From Rosa chinensis (lineage: Eukaryota; Streptophyta; Magnoliopsida; Rosales; Rosaceae), in contig NC_037094.1 in the NCBI RefSeq assembly GCF_002994745.2, positions 70,102,819 through 70,166,818 of the forward strand: a stretch of DNA of 64,000 nucleotides, read 5' to 3'. Both the position numbers and the translations under genes were made by a program. The notes beneath the pieces are model-generated. The model was not told where the DNA came from and ran no database searches. It saw nothing but the letters and a program-made list of their open reading frames with translations. Positions 1 through 10,885 of this stretch are shown here, one piece after another (positions within the stretch are counted from its first letter, which is position 1; every line of letters starts with the position of its first letter).

Positions 1-793
1 GTTGCGTCCATCTGCCCATGCAGGAACCTCACTGTCCGAACCGCTAGAGATCGAGCCGCTACAGACCATACCTTGGGAAGTAGCAATGGGTCGTACCGGA
101 CGTCCGAAGAGTTCTAGGGCAGGGAAGGATGCCGCCGTCCAGAATAGGCATGAGGAGTGGTTAAGGTGTAACAGCGCCGCTAGCGGCTCTGCTCATGGGG
201 GAGAGACCGGGGAGGAGATTAAGTTGGCATGGGTTCTCCGCGATGATACTCCTGTTGACGAGGTGGGAGGACCGATGACTGTTGCCTCTATGAACAGATT
301 AAAGCGGGTGTTCCGACTGCTAGGTGTAGTGAAGCTGCGTTTGCCGCTGAAGGATGAAAGAGCGTCGATGCTGCCAGTGGGGCATGCCGCCGGGCAAGAG
401 GCTATCTTCCGCCAGGGAGTGACATTCCCACTACTGCCAAATCTCCAAATTTGGGTTTGCAAGTTTGGCCTCGCCTTTGGGCAGATTTGCCCTAAATATG
501 GCGGTTGTTGATGGCGCTCAACTCGCTATGGCGCCTTTAAGGTTGCAAGGGTCCAACCGTGGCGGAGGTGCTGCATTTCTACTAATTGGTATATGTGAAG
601 CGCCAAGGCTGCAGTGGGCAGGTGAACTTGAGCCGCCGCCAGGGGGCGCCCAAGTTAATCGAGAATTTGAAGGATTCCATGTCTCCTTGGCGAGGGACCT
701 TTTGTGCTGCCATCGCGGGATGGGAATATCAAGCAGGGTCGAACGAGGGGGAGCCGACCTTTAGGATTAAGTCGGAGTTCCAGCCTATCCGAG

Positions 794-887
794 GTAGTTG
801 CTAGCGTCTGCCACTGATCCAAGTTGCTAGCTTTGCTTGTGACAACTCCTATTTTGTTCTGACCATTTCTTCATTTTTTTTTTGTAG
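794..887 (+). other. Intron 1 of the antisense ORF
   Basis: The donor is CCGAG|GTAGTTG at 793/794. The acceptor is a T-rich tract ending TTTGTAG at 887. The split codon (one base from exon 1, two from exon 2) keeps the frame open for all of exon 2 (888-1031). Confidence 0.65.
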
Positions 888-1031
888 CTGGCTTGCATTA
901 TAACTTGACGCACGAGGAAGAGTGTCGTGTGGCGAGGATTAGAGGTTGTTGGCAGAATCGTAACCTGCTCGATCTCCATCTTCTCACCGGTTGGGAGCTG
1001 TTGGTCGATCAACAGTTGACTCGCGCCCTTG

Positions 1032-1100
1032 GTAAGTAACTTCCGCTGATTTGTGCCTTGGTTTAATTTTCCCCAGGCTAACCTGTTGTCTTTCGTGTAG
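1032..1100 (+). other. Intron 2 of the antisense ORF
   Basis: The donor is CTTG|GTAAGTAAC and the acceptor is TTTCGTGTAG at 1100, giving 69 bp. The phase matches on both sides and leads directly into the long coiled-coil exon. Confidence 0.68.
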
Positions 1101-2635
1101 ATTCTCCGCCGGGTAACAAAGCGAGCCGCGACGTGTTTGCCAAAGCCATGGACCGCGCAGAGATTAATGACTTTCTGGAGAGCATGTATGCCGCAGGGCT
1201 AGAGGCCCAGCAAACTGTCGTCGACCCCTAGACATTGGTGGTAAGCCAATCTGAGACTCCAGTAGTGCTGTCGATGCCTCACCACTCGCATCTTGGCCCC
1301 AATGGTTTGCCCGTGGTTCAGGCGGGAGCGGGTGTCGACAGCGGGGCTGCCGGTGGGAGCAAGGCCCCTACTGTGCCTATGCAGCCGAGGGAGAGAGCGC
1401 CCGCCACTTGGTGTGGGCCCCAGAAGGAGAGGGTCGTGCCATCCAAGGAACTAGTGACTATTGAGAGGCTGGAGCCACAGATGCAATTGAGCCCTGTCGC
1501 CGCTGGTACCACTCGGGCGGTTCTTCAGAAGAAACGGAGACAAAACAACGGCGATGAAGAAGAGGAAGACGAGGCAGAGACCATCGGGGCCCGCTGGCAG
1601 AAGAGGGTAAAGCAGGCCCCTCCGACGGTGACTGTGGCTGCTGTTGGGGAAGAACAGGCGACCGGGCTGGACTCCTTTGGCACGTATGCTAAATTCCTGA
1701 CCGACCCTGAGCGGGAGTTTCTCTTCCATCTCTGTGAGCGGCTAGGATTTGGCGGGTTGGATGGGACCATTCGCCCGACCGCAGTGTAACAGTCGCCGTT
1801 CAGCTAGGCGTTTGGCCATCTGTCTGTCGGGTTGCATGAGCTGTTCCTTGCCGCATCAAACCAGCCTCAGGTTGAGCGGCAGCTGAAGAAGGAAATCAAA
1901 GGCCTCGAGAGAGAGTTACAAAAGGCTGAAGATAAGCTGGCGGACATTGAGCGGGGCCTGACCAAGGCGGAGTGTGATGCGATGGATGCCCACGGCAAGC
2001 TGAATGTCGCCGTTGAGAGGGACCTCGAGCAAAACGAGCATGTCTCCAAGCTGGAGCAAGACATAGTCCTACTGAAGGATCAAGTGGCGGCTAAGGCTAA
2101 GAAAGTTGAGATCCTTCAACAGGATTCTGCTGCTAAGTCTGCTGAGGTGAAGAGGCTGGAGGGCGAGGTTGCCCGTCTGGAAGCTGAGAGGAGCCGCATA
2201 GAGGTCGCCGCTGTGGAGGCATTTAAGCAATCTGCGGAGTACAAGCAAGCCATGATGGAGGTGGTGAAGACTGGTGTTGCCGCCAACTTGGACATGCTGA
2301 AGCAGAAGGGCGCCATCGACTGGGTGAAAGCGTCCCAACCAGCCGGGTCATCTAGTCAGCGGGAACCCGTGAGCAGTACGGTTCCTGCCCGAGATGAGGG
2401 TGCCCGCTCAGGTAGCGGAGAGAGTGGTGAGTGTCCGGCGGACGATTCTCAGCGGACTCCACCTCCCACTCAATCCGACGTCTCCCGTGCTAACTTCATG
2501 GCCGCCAACACCCGAGCGGATGGCACCACGGTGATGTCGAGCCCTACCGCTCCTGAATCTGATCAGACGAGCCGCCTGGCTGGGCCACCCCTACCGCTGG
2601 AGGATAAAGAGGTTGCCGCTGCTCCTGAGCATTAG

Positions 2636-3109
2636 TGACGAACACTCCGTTGCTTTTGTAATGTCGCTGAGGCTTGTTTATGTTGGTGCCGCTAAGGCTT
2701 ATTTTGTAATTTTGACAATACTATTGGGCGGGGAGTCCCGACCCAAGATATATGCAATTATTTTGCCTTTGAAATATTCCAAGTGTGGTATTCTTTTTAA
2801 TGATTGTTGTCTTAATGTTGTTTTACCGCCAGAGTTTTGACTTCTGCTTTTGCCAATCAACGAAACATTAAAGGAATTAAAATTGTTCCAAGTGCACGAT
2901 GTAGCAGACGTGGTCCGCTGAATATTGTTGGCGTTGCCAGTTAACTTGTGCTTGGACTTGGAGACAATGGTTTGAATAATTCCTCGTTTCATTGATAGCT
3001 GACAGATCAGCGTTTACAAAAGCGGGGTTGTACCCGTTGGGTAGCTTCCCTTAGCTAAATATTGAACACAAATTTAGCTAAGTCAAGATGCTCTTGGGTA
3101 GCGGCGTGA
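2636..3109. other. Untranslated stretch between antisense ORF and integrase
   Basis: This is the AT-richer tail-to-tail spacer of the Tat-type element. I see no further domain in it. Confidence 0.5.
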
Positions 3110-4147
3110 CTATTTGTAGTAATACCGAAGGTGTTCGGTATTCCAAGGGTGGGTCGTTGTGACGCCATCCTTGTCAGTTAAGTAGAAGGTGCCAGGGCTA
3201 ACGACTTCTACTATTTTGTATGGACCTTCCCAAGTTGGGTGGAGTGCCATTGGCGGTGGAATGACTTCCTTCATTACCCAGTCCCCCAGATGGAGGTTCC
3301 AGGCCTTGACTCTAGCGTTGTAGAAACGTGATACCCGTTGCTTGTTTTGCAAGTTGTGCAAATAGGCCTTATGTCGTTTCTCCTCGAGGAGGTCTTTGTC
3401 GAGGCTGATGCCTTCGCCGTTAGTCTTATGGCAATAGCCCTCAACCCTAGCGGTAGGTTGAGTGACCTCAATAGGTAGGACGACCTCAGTTTCGAACATC
3501 ATGCAGAATGGTGTTTCACCGGTGGCGATAGTTGGGGTGGTCCTGATGGCCCAAAGTACCTCAGGGAGTTTCTCCGCCCATAATCCCTTGGCGTCGTCGA
3601 GTTTCTTTTTTAGCAGCTTCTTGATTATCTTGTTTGCTGCTTCGACTTGGCCGTTGGTTTAGGGGTGAGCGACAGATGCAAAACTCAACTTGGTGCCCAG
3701 GTTGGTGGTGAAGGATATGAGTTCCTTGTTGTTGAATTGTGTGCCGTTGTCTGTGATGATTGTATGGGGGACGCCATAGCGGCAATAGATGTTCTTCCAG
3801 AGGAAGTGGGTTACCTTGGCGGTAGTTATGGCCGTTAGCGGTTCAGCCTCTATCCACTTATTGTTGTACTCGATGGCGACGATGATGTACTTGAATTGGC
3901 CCTTGGCGGTTGGGAGTTTTCCAAGCAAGTCCAGGCCCCATATGGAGTGGATCCATGGGCCAATTATGATCGACAGGGGCTCCGCCGGGGCATGAGGAAG
4001 GTCAGTGTATTGTTGACACTTGTGGCAGGACCTGGAGACCTTTCTGGCGTCGTCGTCGAGCGTGGGCCAAAAGTAACCTTGTCGCATTGTGCAATTGGCC
4101 AAAGACCTAGAGTCCGAGTGGTTTCCACATTCCCCAGCATGTATCAT
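3110..4147 (-). pseudogene. integrase of Tat-type element, broken
   Basis: The N-terminal HHCC zinc-binding part is readable (HAGECGNH ... CHKCQQY). The DDE core follows, with IWGLDLLG and ITDNGTQF supplying the two Asp residues, and NGQVEAANK (about 3640-3665) supplying the Glu after an in-frame TAA. The C-terminal GPY/F-like region (LHPTWEGPYKIVEVVSPGTFYL) ends at 3110 with no chromodomain. It would insert the cDNA; the internal stop disables this copy. Confidence 0.88.
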
Positions 4148-4457
4148 TGCCAGAACTGCGTTTCCCTCTTCTGGGGTCAGACACCAGAGGTTGGGATGGG
4201 TAAACCCTTGGCGGTAAAGCTTGCCATTCTACATGTTATAGCGGGTTGCCCTCCGCTTAAGCTGCCTTGCCTCGACCTTGTCGGTGGGTAGTGTTCCATT
4301 GCGCTTGTACTCTATGATTTCATCCATCCAGCTGGGATTGATCTCAATGTTAAAGATTTCCGCCCGGGTTTTGGTGATGCTTGGCTTGTCAAGGCACTCC
4401 ACCCTTGTGTCCGCTGGACTTTGGTGTGGTTGAGCGGTTGCTAGTCTTGCCAGTGAA

Positions 4458-4853
4458 TCAGCCTTCGCATTTTTTTTCCCTGGGAATCTGTGTGATGGTG
4501 TGAATTTTGAATTTTTTGAGTAGTGTCTTGACGTACCCCAAGTATGCCGCTAACTGCTGGTCTTTGGCCTGGAAGCTGTCGTTGATCTGGTTAACGACTA
4601 GTTGAGAGTCGCTAAATATGTTAACACTGTCAGCTCCTGAATCGATGGCGAGGAGTAAGCCGGCAATGAGTGCTTCATACTCCGCCATGTTGTTTGAGGC
4701 TTTGAAATTGAATTTTAACACGTATTCCACGTTTAGTCCCCCTGGTCCCATCAAGATGACTCCGGCGCTGCAGGCCTTGGAGCAGGCGGAGCCGTCTACG
4801 TGGAGGTTCCAGTTTGACTGCTGCTGGGGGGTTGGTTCCCCAGCGGTTACCAT
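4458..4853 (-). pseudogene. second RNase H domain (archaeal/plant type, aRH)
   Basis: This is an independent RNase H fold with the expected acidic residues: HVDGSACS (Asp near residue 20), NNMAEYEALIAGL (Glu) and IFSDSQLVVNQI (Asp). In plant retrotransposons such an extra RNase H between the gypsy RNase H and integrase is a defining trait of the Tat lineage. The segment ends at a stop near 4458, inside the PREKK... region, and the frame changes before integrase. Confidence 0.87.
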
Positions 4854-4929
4854 TTCTGTGTTGGCCTCTTATGCCCCTAGGTTGGGTTCATCCTGACGCT
4901 CGGTGAGTTCAGCGAGGAAATCTGCCACT

Positions 4930-5495
4930 GTCTGGCCTTTCATGGCTGTCCTTGGCTTGTAGTCAATGTCAAACTCGCTGAGCTCGATGGCCCACTTGCT
5001 GAGGCGCCCGGAGTGCTCAGGGTTCTGCATTACTTGCCTCAGCGGTTGGTTTATTAGGACATGAATTATGTGAGCCTAAAAGTATTGGCAGAGGCGCCTA
5101 GCGGCTACAATGAGTACGAGAGCGAGCTTCTCCAGATGGGGATATCTCATCTCCGCCCCATTCATGCCCCTGCTGGAGTAGAATACTGGGAGCTCCTCCT
5201 GGCCCTCTCGTCGGACGATGGCGCAGCTTACCGCTGATAGGGATACCGCTAGGTAGATGTACAGTGTCTCACCCTGTACCGGAATGGAAAGAAGTGGGAC
5301 TGCTGCCAAGTATTCCTTCAAGCTCTGGAATGCCACCTCACACTCTGGGGTCCAGTCAATTACATTCTTGTGTGTGTTTTTCAGCACTTTGAAAAATGGG
5401 AGACATCTGTCGGTGAGTCTGGATATGAACCGAGAGAGAGCGGTTAGCTTTCCCTGGAGGCTCTGAACGTGTACCTTCCACTCCGGGGCCTTCAT
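4930..5495 (-). pseudogene. RNase H (gypsy type) of Tat-type element
   Basis: The segment follows RT in the same frame and includes the connection domain (LTALSRFISRLTDRCLPFFK) and the RNase H core (GETLYIYLAVSLSAVSCAIV, then YPHLEKLALVLIVAARRL). An in-frame stop lies at 5078-5076. The Asp usual in the LYLDLA-type motif reads as Tyr here (LYIYLA), so the first catalytic acid appears lost. Confidence 0.82.
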
Positions 5496-5507
5496 GTTGA
5501 GGATGGC

Positions 5508-6359
5508 TTACACCTTGTCAGGATTGGCTTCTATGCCCCGTTCGCTGACTATGTAGCCTAGAAATTTGCTGGCGGTGACGCCAAAGAAACATTTTTCTGG
5601 GTTGAGGCGCATACCATAAGCCAAGAGAATGGCGAATATGATTCTGAGATTTGCCATGTGTTCGCTGGCCTTGATGCTTTTTACCAACATATCATCCACG
5701 TAGACCTCTATTATCTTGCCGAGGTGCTCAGCAAACATGGCATTCATCAACCGCTGATAGGTTGCACCGACGTTCTTCAAACCGAAGGGCATGACATTGT
5801 AATAGTATAGGCCCTAGTCGGTGGTGAAGGCAGTGCACTCTTGGTCCCTAGGGTGCATCTTGATCTAATAGTAGCCTGAGAGGGCGTCCATCATGCTGAG
5901 TAGCTCGTGTCTAGCGGTTGCATCGACCAACTGATCTATGCAGGGTAGCAGGAAGTTGTCCTTGGGGCATGCCTTGTTGAGGCCCTTGAAGTCGACACAC
6001 ATCCTCCACTTTCCACTAGGTTTCTTGACCATGACCAGGTTGGAAATCCACTGAGGGTAATTGACTTGGCGGATGAACCCGATGTTCTGGAGTTTGGTGA
6101 CTTCCTCTCCTATTGCCCGATACCTCTCTTCATCAAAGGCCCTTCGCCGCTGCCTGACAGGATAGAAGGATGGTTTGATGCTCAACTTGTGTGTGATGCT
6201 CTCAGGGGAGATCCCTGGCATGTCAGCGTAGGACCACGCAAAGACGGCGACATTGTCACGTAGAAACTGGGTGAGTTCAGCCGCTACCTCTAGGACTAGC
6301 TGGGCGCCGATGCGGACTATCCGCTCAGGGTGTTCGTCGGAGATGCTGACAACTCTCAA
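5508..6359 (-). pseudogene. reverse transcriptase of Tat-type element, broken
   Basis: The first half (6359-5865) contains FIRQVNYPQWISNLVMVKK and KWRMCVDFKGLNKACPKDNF, the fingers/palm motifs of Ty3/gypsy RT. It ends in a stop where the family usually has Gln after GYY. A second stop lies near 5816. The open segment 5792-5508 then starts with MPFGLKNVGATYQRLMN and carries the catalytic YVDD box at 5702-5691. All catalytic motifs are visible, but at least two nonsense codons interrupt them. Confidence 0.9.
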
Positions 6360-6508
6360 GGATGTTTCTAGGTTGACAGGTTCCTTTTTGACATATTTCT
6401 TCTCGTCATCAATGGGTCTTCAAAGATATTGGCCGCTGTTATATGGTTTCCTACTATTAGGATTTCATGGCGGCGCGCTGATCGTGCGACCGTTGTTGAG
6501 TAACATTC

Positions 6509-6950
6509 TCATACCAGTTGTTGGCTTCCTTTCACACATCTTGTCTCGTTGGGTGTGGGGAACTTCATGAGAAGCATGTACCCGGCTATGATGCACTTGA
6601 GCTTGTTAAGTGCCGGTCGACCGATGATGGCATTACATGAACTGAAGCAATCGACCACGATGAACTCCGTATGTATCTCCGCCGTGCATGGACTAGCGCC
6701 AATAACTAGTCGCATGTAGTCAGAACCCAACGGTTGTGTGACGTCACCAGAGAAGCTGAGCAGTGGCTCGTTTTCCTGGAGCAATTTTCTGTTCTGCTGG
6801 AGTTAGTTGTAGCAACCATTGAAGATGACATTGACAGCGGATCCGCTGTCAACAAGGACCCTTCTCACTGACCATTTGTCGAGTATGGCATCGATCAAGA
6901 ATGGATAGTCGTGGAGCAGATGTACTCCACGCTCTTCCTCCTCCTAGAAG
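6509..6950 (-). pseudogene. aspartic protease of Tat-type element, broken
   Basis: The retroelement protease would cut the Gag-Pol polyprotein. The active-site motif LVDSGSAVNVIF is readable on the minus strand with DSGS at about 6839-6850. A conserved downstream stretch follows (FIVVDCFSSCNAIIGRPALNKLK, residues about 41-63 of the open segment 6784-6509). An in-frame stop sits between the DSG motif and this segment, and the frame changes before the reverse transcriptase. Confidence 0.8.
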
Positions 6951-8606
6951 GTGATGGGTTCCCATCCAGATCTTAGGTGTTTAGCGGATCTCTCATAGCG
7001 GATGTTGCAAACTTCTTTGGGGTGGTTAGCGCGTGCATAGCGCTTTCTTGCCCTATGAGACATGTTAGTGATCGGAGCACCGCCGTCGATGGTGTTGATG
7101 AGGCCTATGGGCTCAAGGTTGGCGACCACTGGTGGCGGTTGGCGTACCTTGAATTGCTCCATCTTACCATCACGGTACAAAGTCTCAATAGCTATTTTGA
7201 GAGCATTGCAATGGGTGGTATTGTGACCGCTGTCCTCGTGGTGTAATCTTGGGTACTTTCTTGGGGGTGGTGGCGGAATCTGGTCCTTGCATTGGTCATA
7301 TATCTTTTCACACGAGGCTGTGAGGACAGTGAACACTGCGTACCGCTAGGAGGACTCCGTCTGTTTGTTACGGTTATCCCCATGGAATGAGCAGTTGCCC
7401 TTGTTGTAATGCTGGTCCTTCTGCCGCTTGCTCTGGTAGTTGCCTTGTTGCCACTCTCTCTTCTTGTCAGCTGGTGGCGTAGCGGAGGGTTTGTTACCGG
7501 TCTTTGTAGGTGTTGGTGGTGGTGGGGGGGGTTTCTCCATATGTGATGAATTCTGCCTGTATATGGATGACCGCCTCACCCATGACGTGGTCATACGCTG
7601 CATTTGGATGATTGTAATTGAGGTGATAGAGAAACGACCCCTTGAGGAGTCCCTGCTTGATGGCTGCTAATGCCATTGTTTTATCAAGGTCACGACACTG
7701 AGATGCCGCCGCTCGCCACCTTGTGACAAATGCCTTTAATGTTTCTTCTGCACCCTGCCTGACGTTGAACAGCTGTGTTGTGTTGTGGTGCCCGGCGGAT
7801 AATAGGATGAACCGAGGGAGGAAAGTGTGTGATAGTGCGTGGAATGAGTCAATGGATCCAGGTGGGCATTCAAAGAACTAGCTCATTGCCTCACTGTCAA
7901 GCGTTTCGCTGAACAAGTGGCAGAGGGCGGCGTCGTTGAATCCCTTATTGTTAGTGACTTTTTTGAAGGTGTCCATGTGGACGAAGGGGTCAGTCATACC
8001 GCTATAGTGTGACATCTTTGGCGTTTTTGCATATGCTGGTCTAACTGCCTGCAAGATCCTGGCAGTGAATGGTCCTGGTCTGGATGCAAAGACCGGATTT
8101 GGAATTTGCGCTGGGGCGCCTGCTTCCACCCGGATTAGCCTTTGCTCTAATTGCTGCATCCTCTCTAGGATTAGGGAGGTTGCCTCGCTAGCAGACCCTG
8201 CCTGGAGATTCCGCTGAACCTGCTCCCGCATGGGGATAGGTGGATTGCCCTCGGTCTTGGCCCTAGCTGTCGAACCGTTGGTGTGCGGCTGTGACTCCGC
8301 TTCCTGTTCCATCATTAGATGGGGCAGAGGAGGTGGGCCCATTCCCAATAGTTCTGGTGGGTTCGGTGGTACCTGCATCTGTATAATTGGTATGGGTACC
8401 AATCCGCCGGTATTGGGTAAACTACTTTTGGTGCTCCGCGATTGCTCGCTCTGCGCTAGGCTAGCGTTTGCCTCCAGTGCCCTTTTCAGCTCATCGAATT
8501 TTGACATCAGCGTGGCCACCCGCTTTTGGGCCTCGGCCTTCTCTCTGCGCTCTTGTTCGCGCTCCCTATTTTCCTTGTGGAGGTCTGCCAATGCCAGCTC
8601 ATACAT
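6944..8606 (-). pseudogene. gag: gag of Tat-type element, broken
   Basis: The N-terminal part (8606-7878) has a charged coiled-coil stretch (KENREREQERREKAEAQKR), a proline-rich linker and the start of the gag core. After an in-frame TAG at 7880-7878 the core continues (ECPPGSIDSF, then RQGAEETLKAFVTRWRAAA near 7760), typical of the Retrotrans_gag fold that builds the virus-like particle. The frame then shifts near 7500-7600. The C-terminal part (7336-6944) carries a degenerate knuckle-like motif (HEDSGHNTTHCNAL) before the protease. The stops and frameshift make it non-functional. Confidence 0.82.
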
Positions 8607-8869
8607 AGCGGCCAGATCCCGGCCTGGTGGGCGACTGCTGCTTGGTCATGCCTCCACTGCAGTCTGGGTCAGCGGGACCTGGGATGAGCCTTGGGGCTCC
8701 ATGCTAGGGTTGACAGGAGTGTTGAATAGTGCTCGGTTAACGTTAACCGCTGGGTTAACATTAGAGGTGGGGTTAGTGGGATGTTGGCAGATTGATCCAC
8801 TTGCTCTCCAGCGTTTCCCCCGCTACAGTTAGTCATGGTGATTGTTGTGGTGGGATGGCCTTTTTTTCA

Positions 8870-8892
8870 AGGGTTCCCACAGACGGTGTCAA
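8870..8892 (-). other. Primer-binding region of the Tat-type element
   Basis: Directly inside the LTR the minus strand reads TTGACACCGTCTGTGGGAA. This resembles the TTGGCGCCGTCTGTGGGAA stretch that follows the 5' LTR in many plant Ty3/gypsy elements. It fixes the inner LTR edge and the minus orientation. Confidence 0.6.
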
Positions 8893-9753
8893 TGTTAATG
8901 TTTAAGATTGAACTGTGGCCTAAGTCTTTGTTAATGCTGGTCTGATGGGCGAACCGCTACTTGCAGTGTTCTCAGAGCTTCCGCTACCTGTCAAGTGAAA
9001 TACAAAGCGGCGTCAGAGGGAGACCACGCTGGGCGGTCTTCTCTTCTCCGATGCCTAAGTTAGTCAATGTATTTATGTTGACAGAATAACAGTAGGTAAG
9101 TAGTGAATGTGTAATTAATTAGGAGAGAGGAGAGAACCTTTTATAGGTGGGGAAGAGGTCGAGCTCTTCCATGTTTTCGATGTGGGACTGATGTGCTTCA
9201 AATCCCAGCTTCTGGAACTTCTGATGCTAACTTGGAGCGGCGCGTGGCGGCACATCAGCGGTGATCTGGGGGTGAGCCGGGGCTCAGGCGGTAACCTGTT
9301 TGGCTGTGTTTCCGTAGGTCACACAGTTGGCGGTAGTTGGTACCGCTGGCTGTATCATGAGCATGGCTCATTATATCTAATTATGCTTGCAAATGCTTAT
9401 GTAAGTACAAGTAGCGAGCCAAAGCTTAGAACCTTAGAGTCAAGGGATACTTGTCGGATCAATGGCTATCGTGGACATGTTATCCTGTCCCTAACACTTT
9501 CCCTGAGGCATAACTTGACTGTAGAGTCTCGTGGACATTACTGTCGTTAAGGCGTAGCCTTGCCATAGGCAAGTGACCGTGGACTACAAACTCGTGGAGT
9601 CTTGACTCCTTAGGTCTCTTTCCCATGGGGAGAGTTTGACAAAGTATGGTGTCCGGAGGCTAGACAAAATATTTACATACATAGAGTACATGTAAATTTT
9701 GCTAATTATACAAATAGTGACAAATAAATACAACAAGTAATATTATGTTAACA
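8893..9753 (-). repeat. 5' LTR of the Tat-type element
   Basis: On the plus strand the repeat begins TGTTAATG (8893) just beyond the primer-binding region and may end ATGTTAACA (9753), giving matching TGTTAA/TTAACA termini and a length of about 861 bp. A minus-strand TATA box (CTATAAAAGG, rc of 9138-9147) marks the U3/R promoter. The outer end is inferred only from the terminal inverted hexamer, because the partner LTR is not in the window. Confidence 0.6.
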
Positions 9754-9940
9754 TGCATAATAAATAGTGGCAAGAATAATGGGTGTCCATATAAACTTTA
9801 GGATAATTGTCCGGTGAATAGTATGGAGCATGGTGAACTAGTGGGACTTGACTGAAGCATGTTGGATATGTTCGAGCAGGTTGGGTTGTGTTTAAGCAAA
9901 TTGGGTGTAGTTGAGCGGGTAATGTAACACCCTGACCCCA

Positions 9941-10186
9941 AAGCCTTGTCTCTCTCTTTCTCTTTCTCCATCTATCCTCTATAGATAGCTGGTTATAGAG
10001 TTGGGTAGCCTTCAGGAACAAAATAGATTGGTTTTCTTTTTCCCTTTGAAACCCCCCCCCCCCCCCCCCTCCCCCCCAAAAGCCTTGTCTCTCTCTTTCT
10101 CCATCTATCCTCTATAGATAGCTGGTACGAAGTTGGGTAGCCTTCAGGAACAAAATAGATTGGTTTTCTTTTTCCCTTTGAACGCC

Positions 10187-10217
<31 letters not shown>
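9941..10217. repeat. Tandem duplication, 139-bp period, each copy ending in a poly-C run
   Basis: Copy 1 starts at 9941 and copy 2 at 10080; both begin AAGCCTTGTCTCTCTC and share the rest with few changes. Copy 1 ends in C-runs (10052-10077, one T inside) and copy 2 in an almost pure C-run (10188-10217). A TGTAACACCCTGACCCC stretch just before copy 1 resembles the start of some plant LTRs, but no partner end was found. Confidence 0.85.
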
Positions 10218-10218
<1 letters not shown>

Positions 10219-10599
10219 AATCCCTCAAGTTTCTTTTCTGGTTAAGAGACTTAGACCCAATTTGGGATTGATTTTGGAGCTGCTTTTGGGACCAAAAATG
10301 CTTTTACAATTTAGATATTGGCAAAATTCACTACTACAGAAACCTAGATTGGGGACACATGGGTTTTGGATACAATGACATCATTTTAAAAATGCGTCCT
10401 TGTATCATGCTTAGGACGTTTCAATTTTTATCAAAACATGGAAAGAAAGCGCGGACACCCACCCAGCTAAACAGGGACGTAATTAAGACAAAGGCGTCTC
10501 TAAGTTTGGTATAACATCACAGGTTCGATTCGCTTATACCCAAACATAGAGAACAATAATATCGAGGTATAAATATAAGTCTCCCAAATCACAGCAACT

Positions 10600-10885
10600 T
10601 GCGCCAAAATTGAAAAAGAAAACCCTAAATTTTCACTTTCCCGGGTTCTCCAAATTTTCCCTCTCTGAGTTTCAGCTTCCCACCATGGAATCTGGCCAAA
10701 TTCACTTTAGAATTCACCCCGTTAATTTACTCAAACCCAGGTATCTTCTCCTTGAGAAAGAAACCGAGTTTTATCGATGTGCTCTGATGCTTAATCACCC
10801 ATCGCATCACGTACTGACTCCGATCTATAGCTTTTCTTCCTTGAGTAGTCTTCTTCTGTTGTTCTCAAGTGCTTATGAAAAATAG
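10600..10885 (+). pseudogene. Gene-like 5' segment inside the CACTA element
   Basis: This is an open stretch with an AACCCTAAA-type leader and an ATG in good context (CCACCATGG near 10685). The encoded peptide is not recognised. It may be the captured 5' part of a host gene, possibly the bHLH gene whose exon lies at 12137, but nothing in the sequence links them. Confidence 0.3.

Larger units (their letters stand above)
2..2635 (+). pseudogene. Spliced antisense ORF (aORF) of the Tat-type element, coiled coil, broken
   Basis: An ORF opposite to gag-pol lies between integrase and the missing 3' LTR. Exon 1 (from before position 2 to 793) passes through three frames. Intron 1 (794-887, GT..AG) and intron 2 (1032-1100, GTAAGT..GTGTAG) both fall in phase 1, and removing them joins open frames exactly. 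Exon 3 runs 1101-2635 in one frame, with stops at 1229-1231, 1787-1789 and 1805-1807. The N-terminal part resembles the domain often annotated 'putative plant transposon protein'. The C-terminal part (about 1850-2340) is a long Lys/Glu-rich coiled coil, then a Ser/Pro-rich tail. Tat elements are known to carry antisense extra ORFs; their function is unknown. Confidence 0.72.
1..9753 (-). mobile_element. Ty3/gypsy LTR retrotransposon, Tat lineage, degenerate, left end outside window
   Basis: The element reads on the minus strand from a 5' LTR (8893-9753) through gag, protease, reverse transcriptase, RNase H, a second RNase H and integrase, ending near 3110. A long region follows with an ORF on the opposite strand. 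The second RNase H between the first RNase H and integrase, the absence of a chromodomain and the antisense extra ORF are known hallmarks of the plant Tat lineage (Ogre/Retand relatives). Frames change at least three times and several in-frame stops are present, so this copy cannot make a full polyprotein. The 3' LTR and target-site duplication must lie left of position 1. Confidence 0.88.

Noticed and set aside
8230..8832. 200-aa plus-strand ORF opposite gag
   Set aside because: It is the reverse complement of the gag coding strand, has no family resemblance and no separate signals.
9923..9940. LTR start (TGTAACACCCTGACCCC)
   Set aside because: No partner end, PBS, polypurine tract or target duplication could be found nearby.
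10133..10378. ORF with a poly-proline run
   Set aside because: The proline run is only the poly-C tract read as codons.
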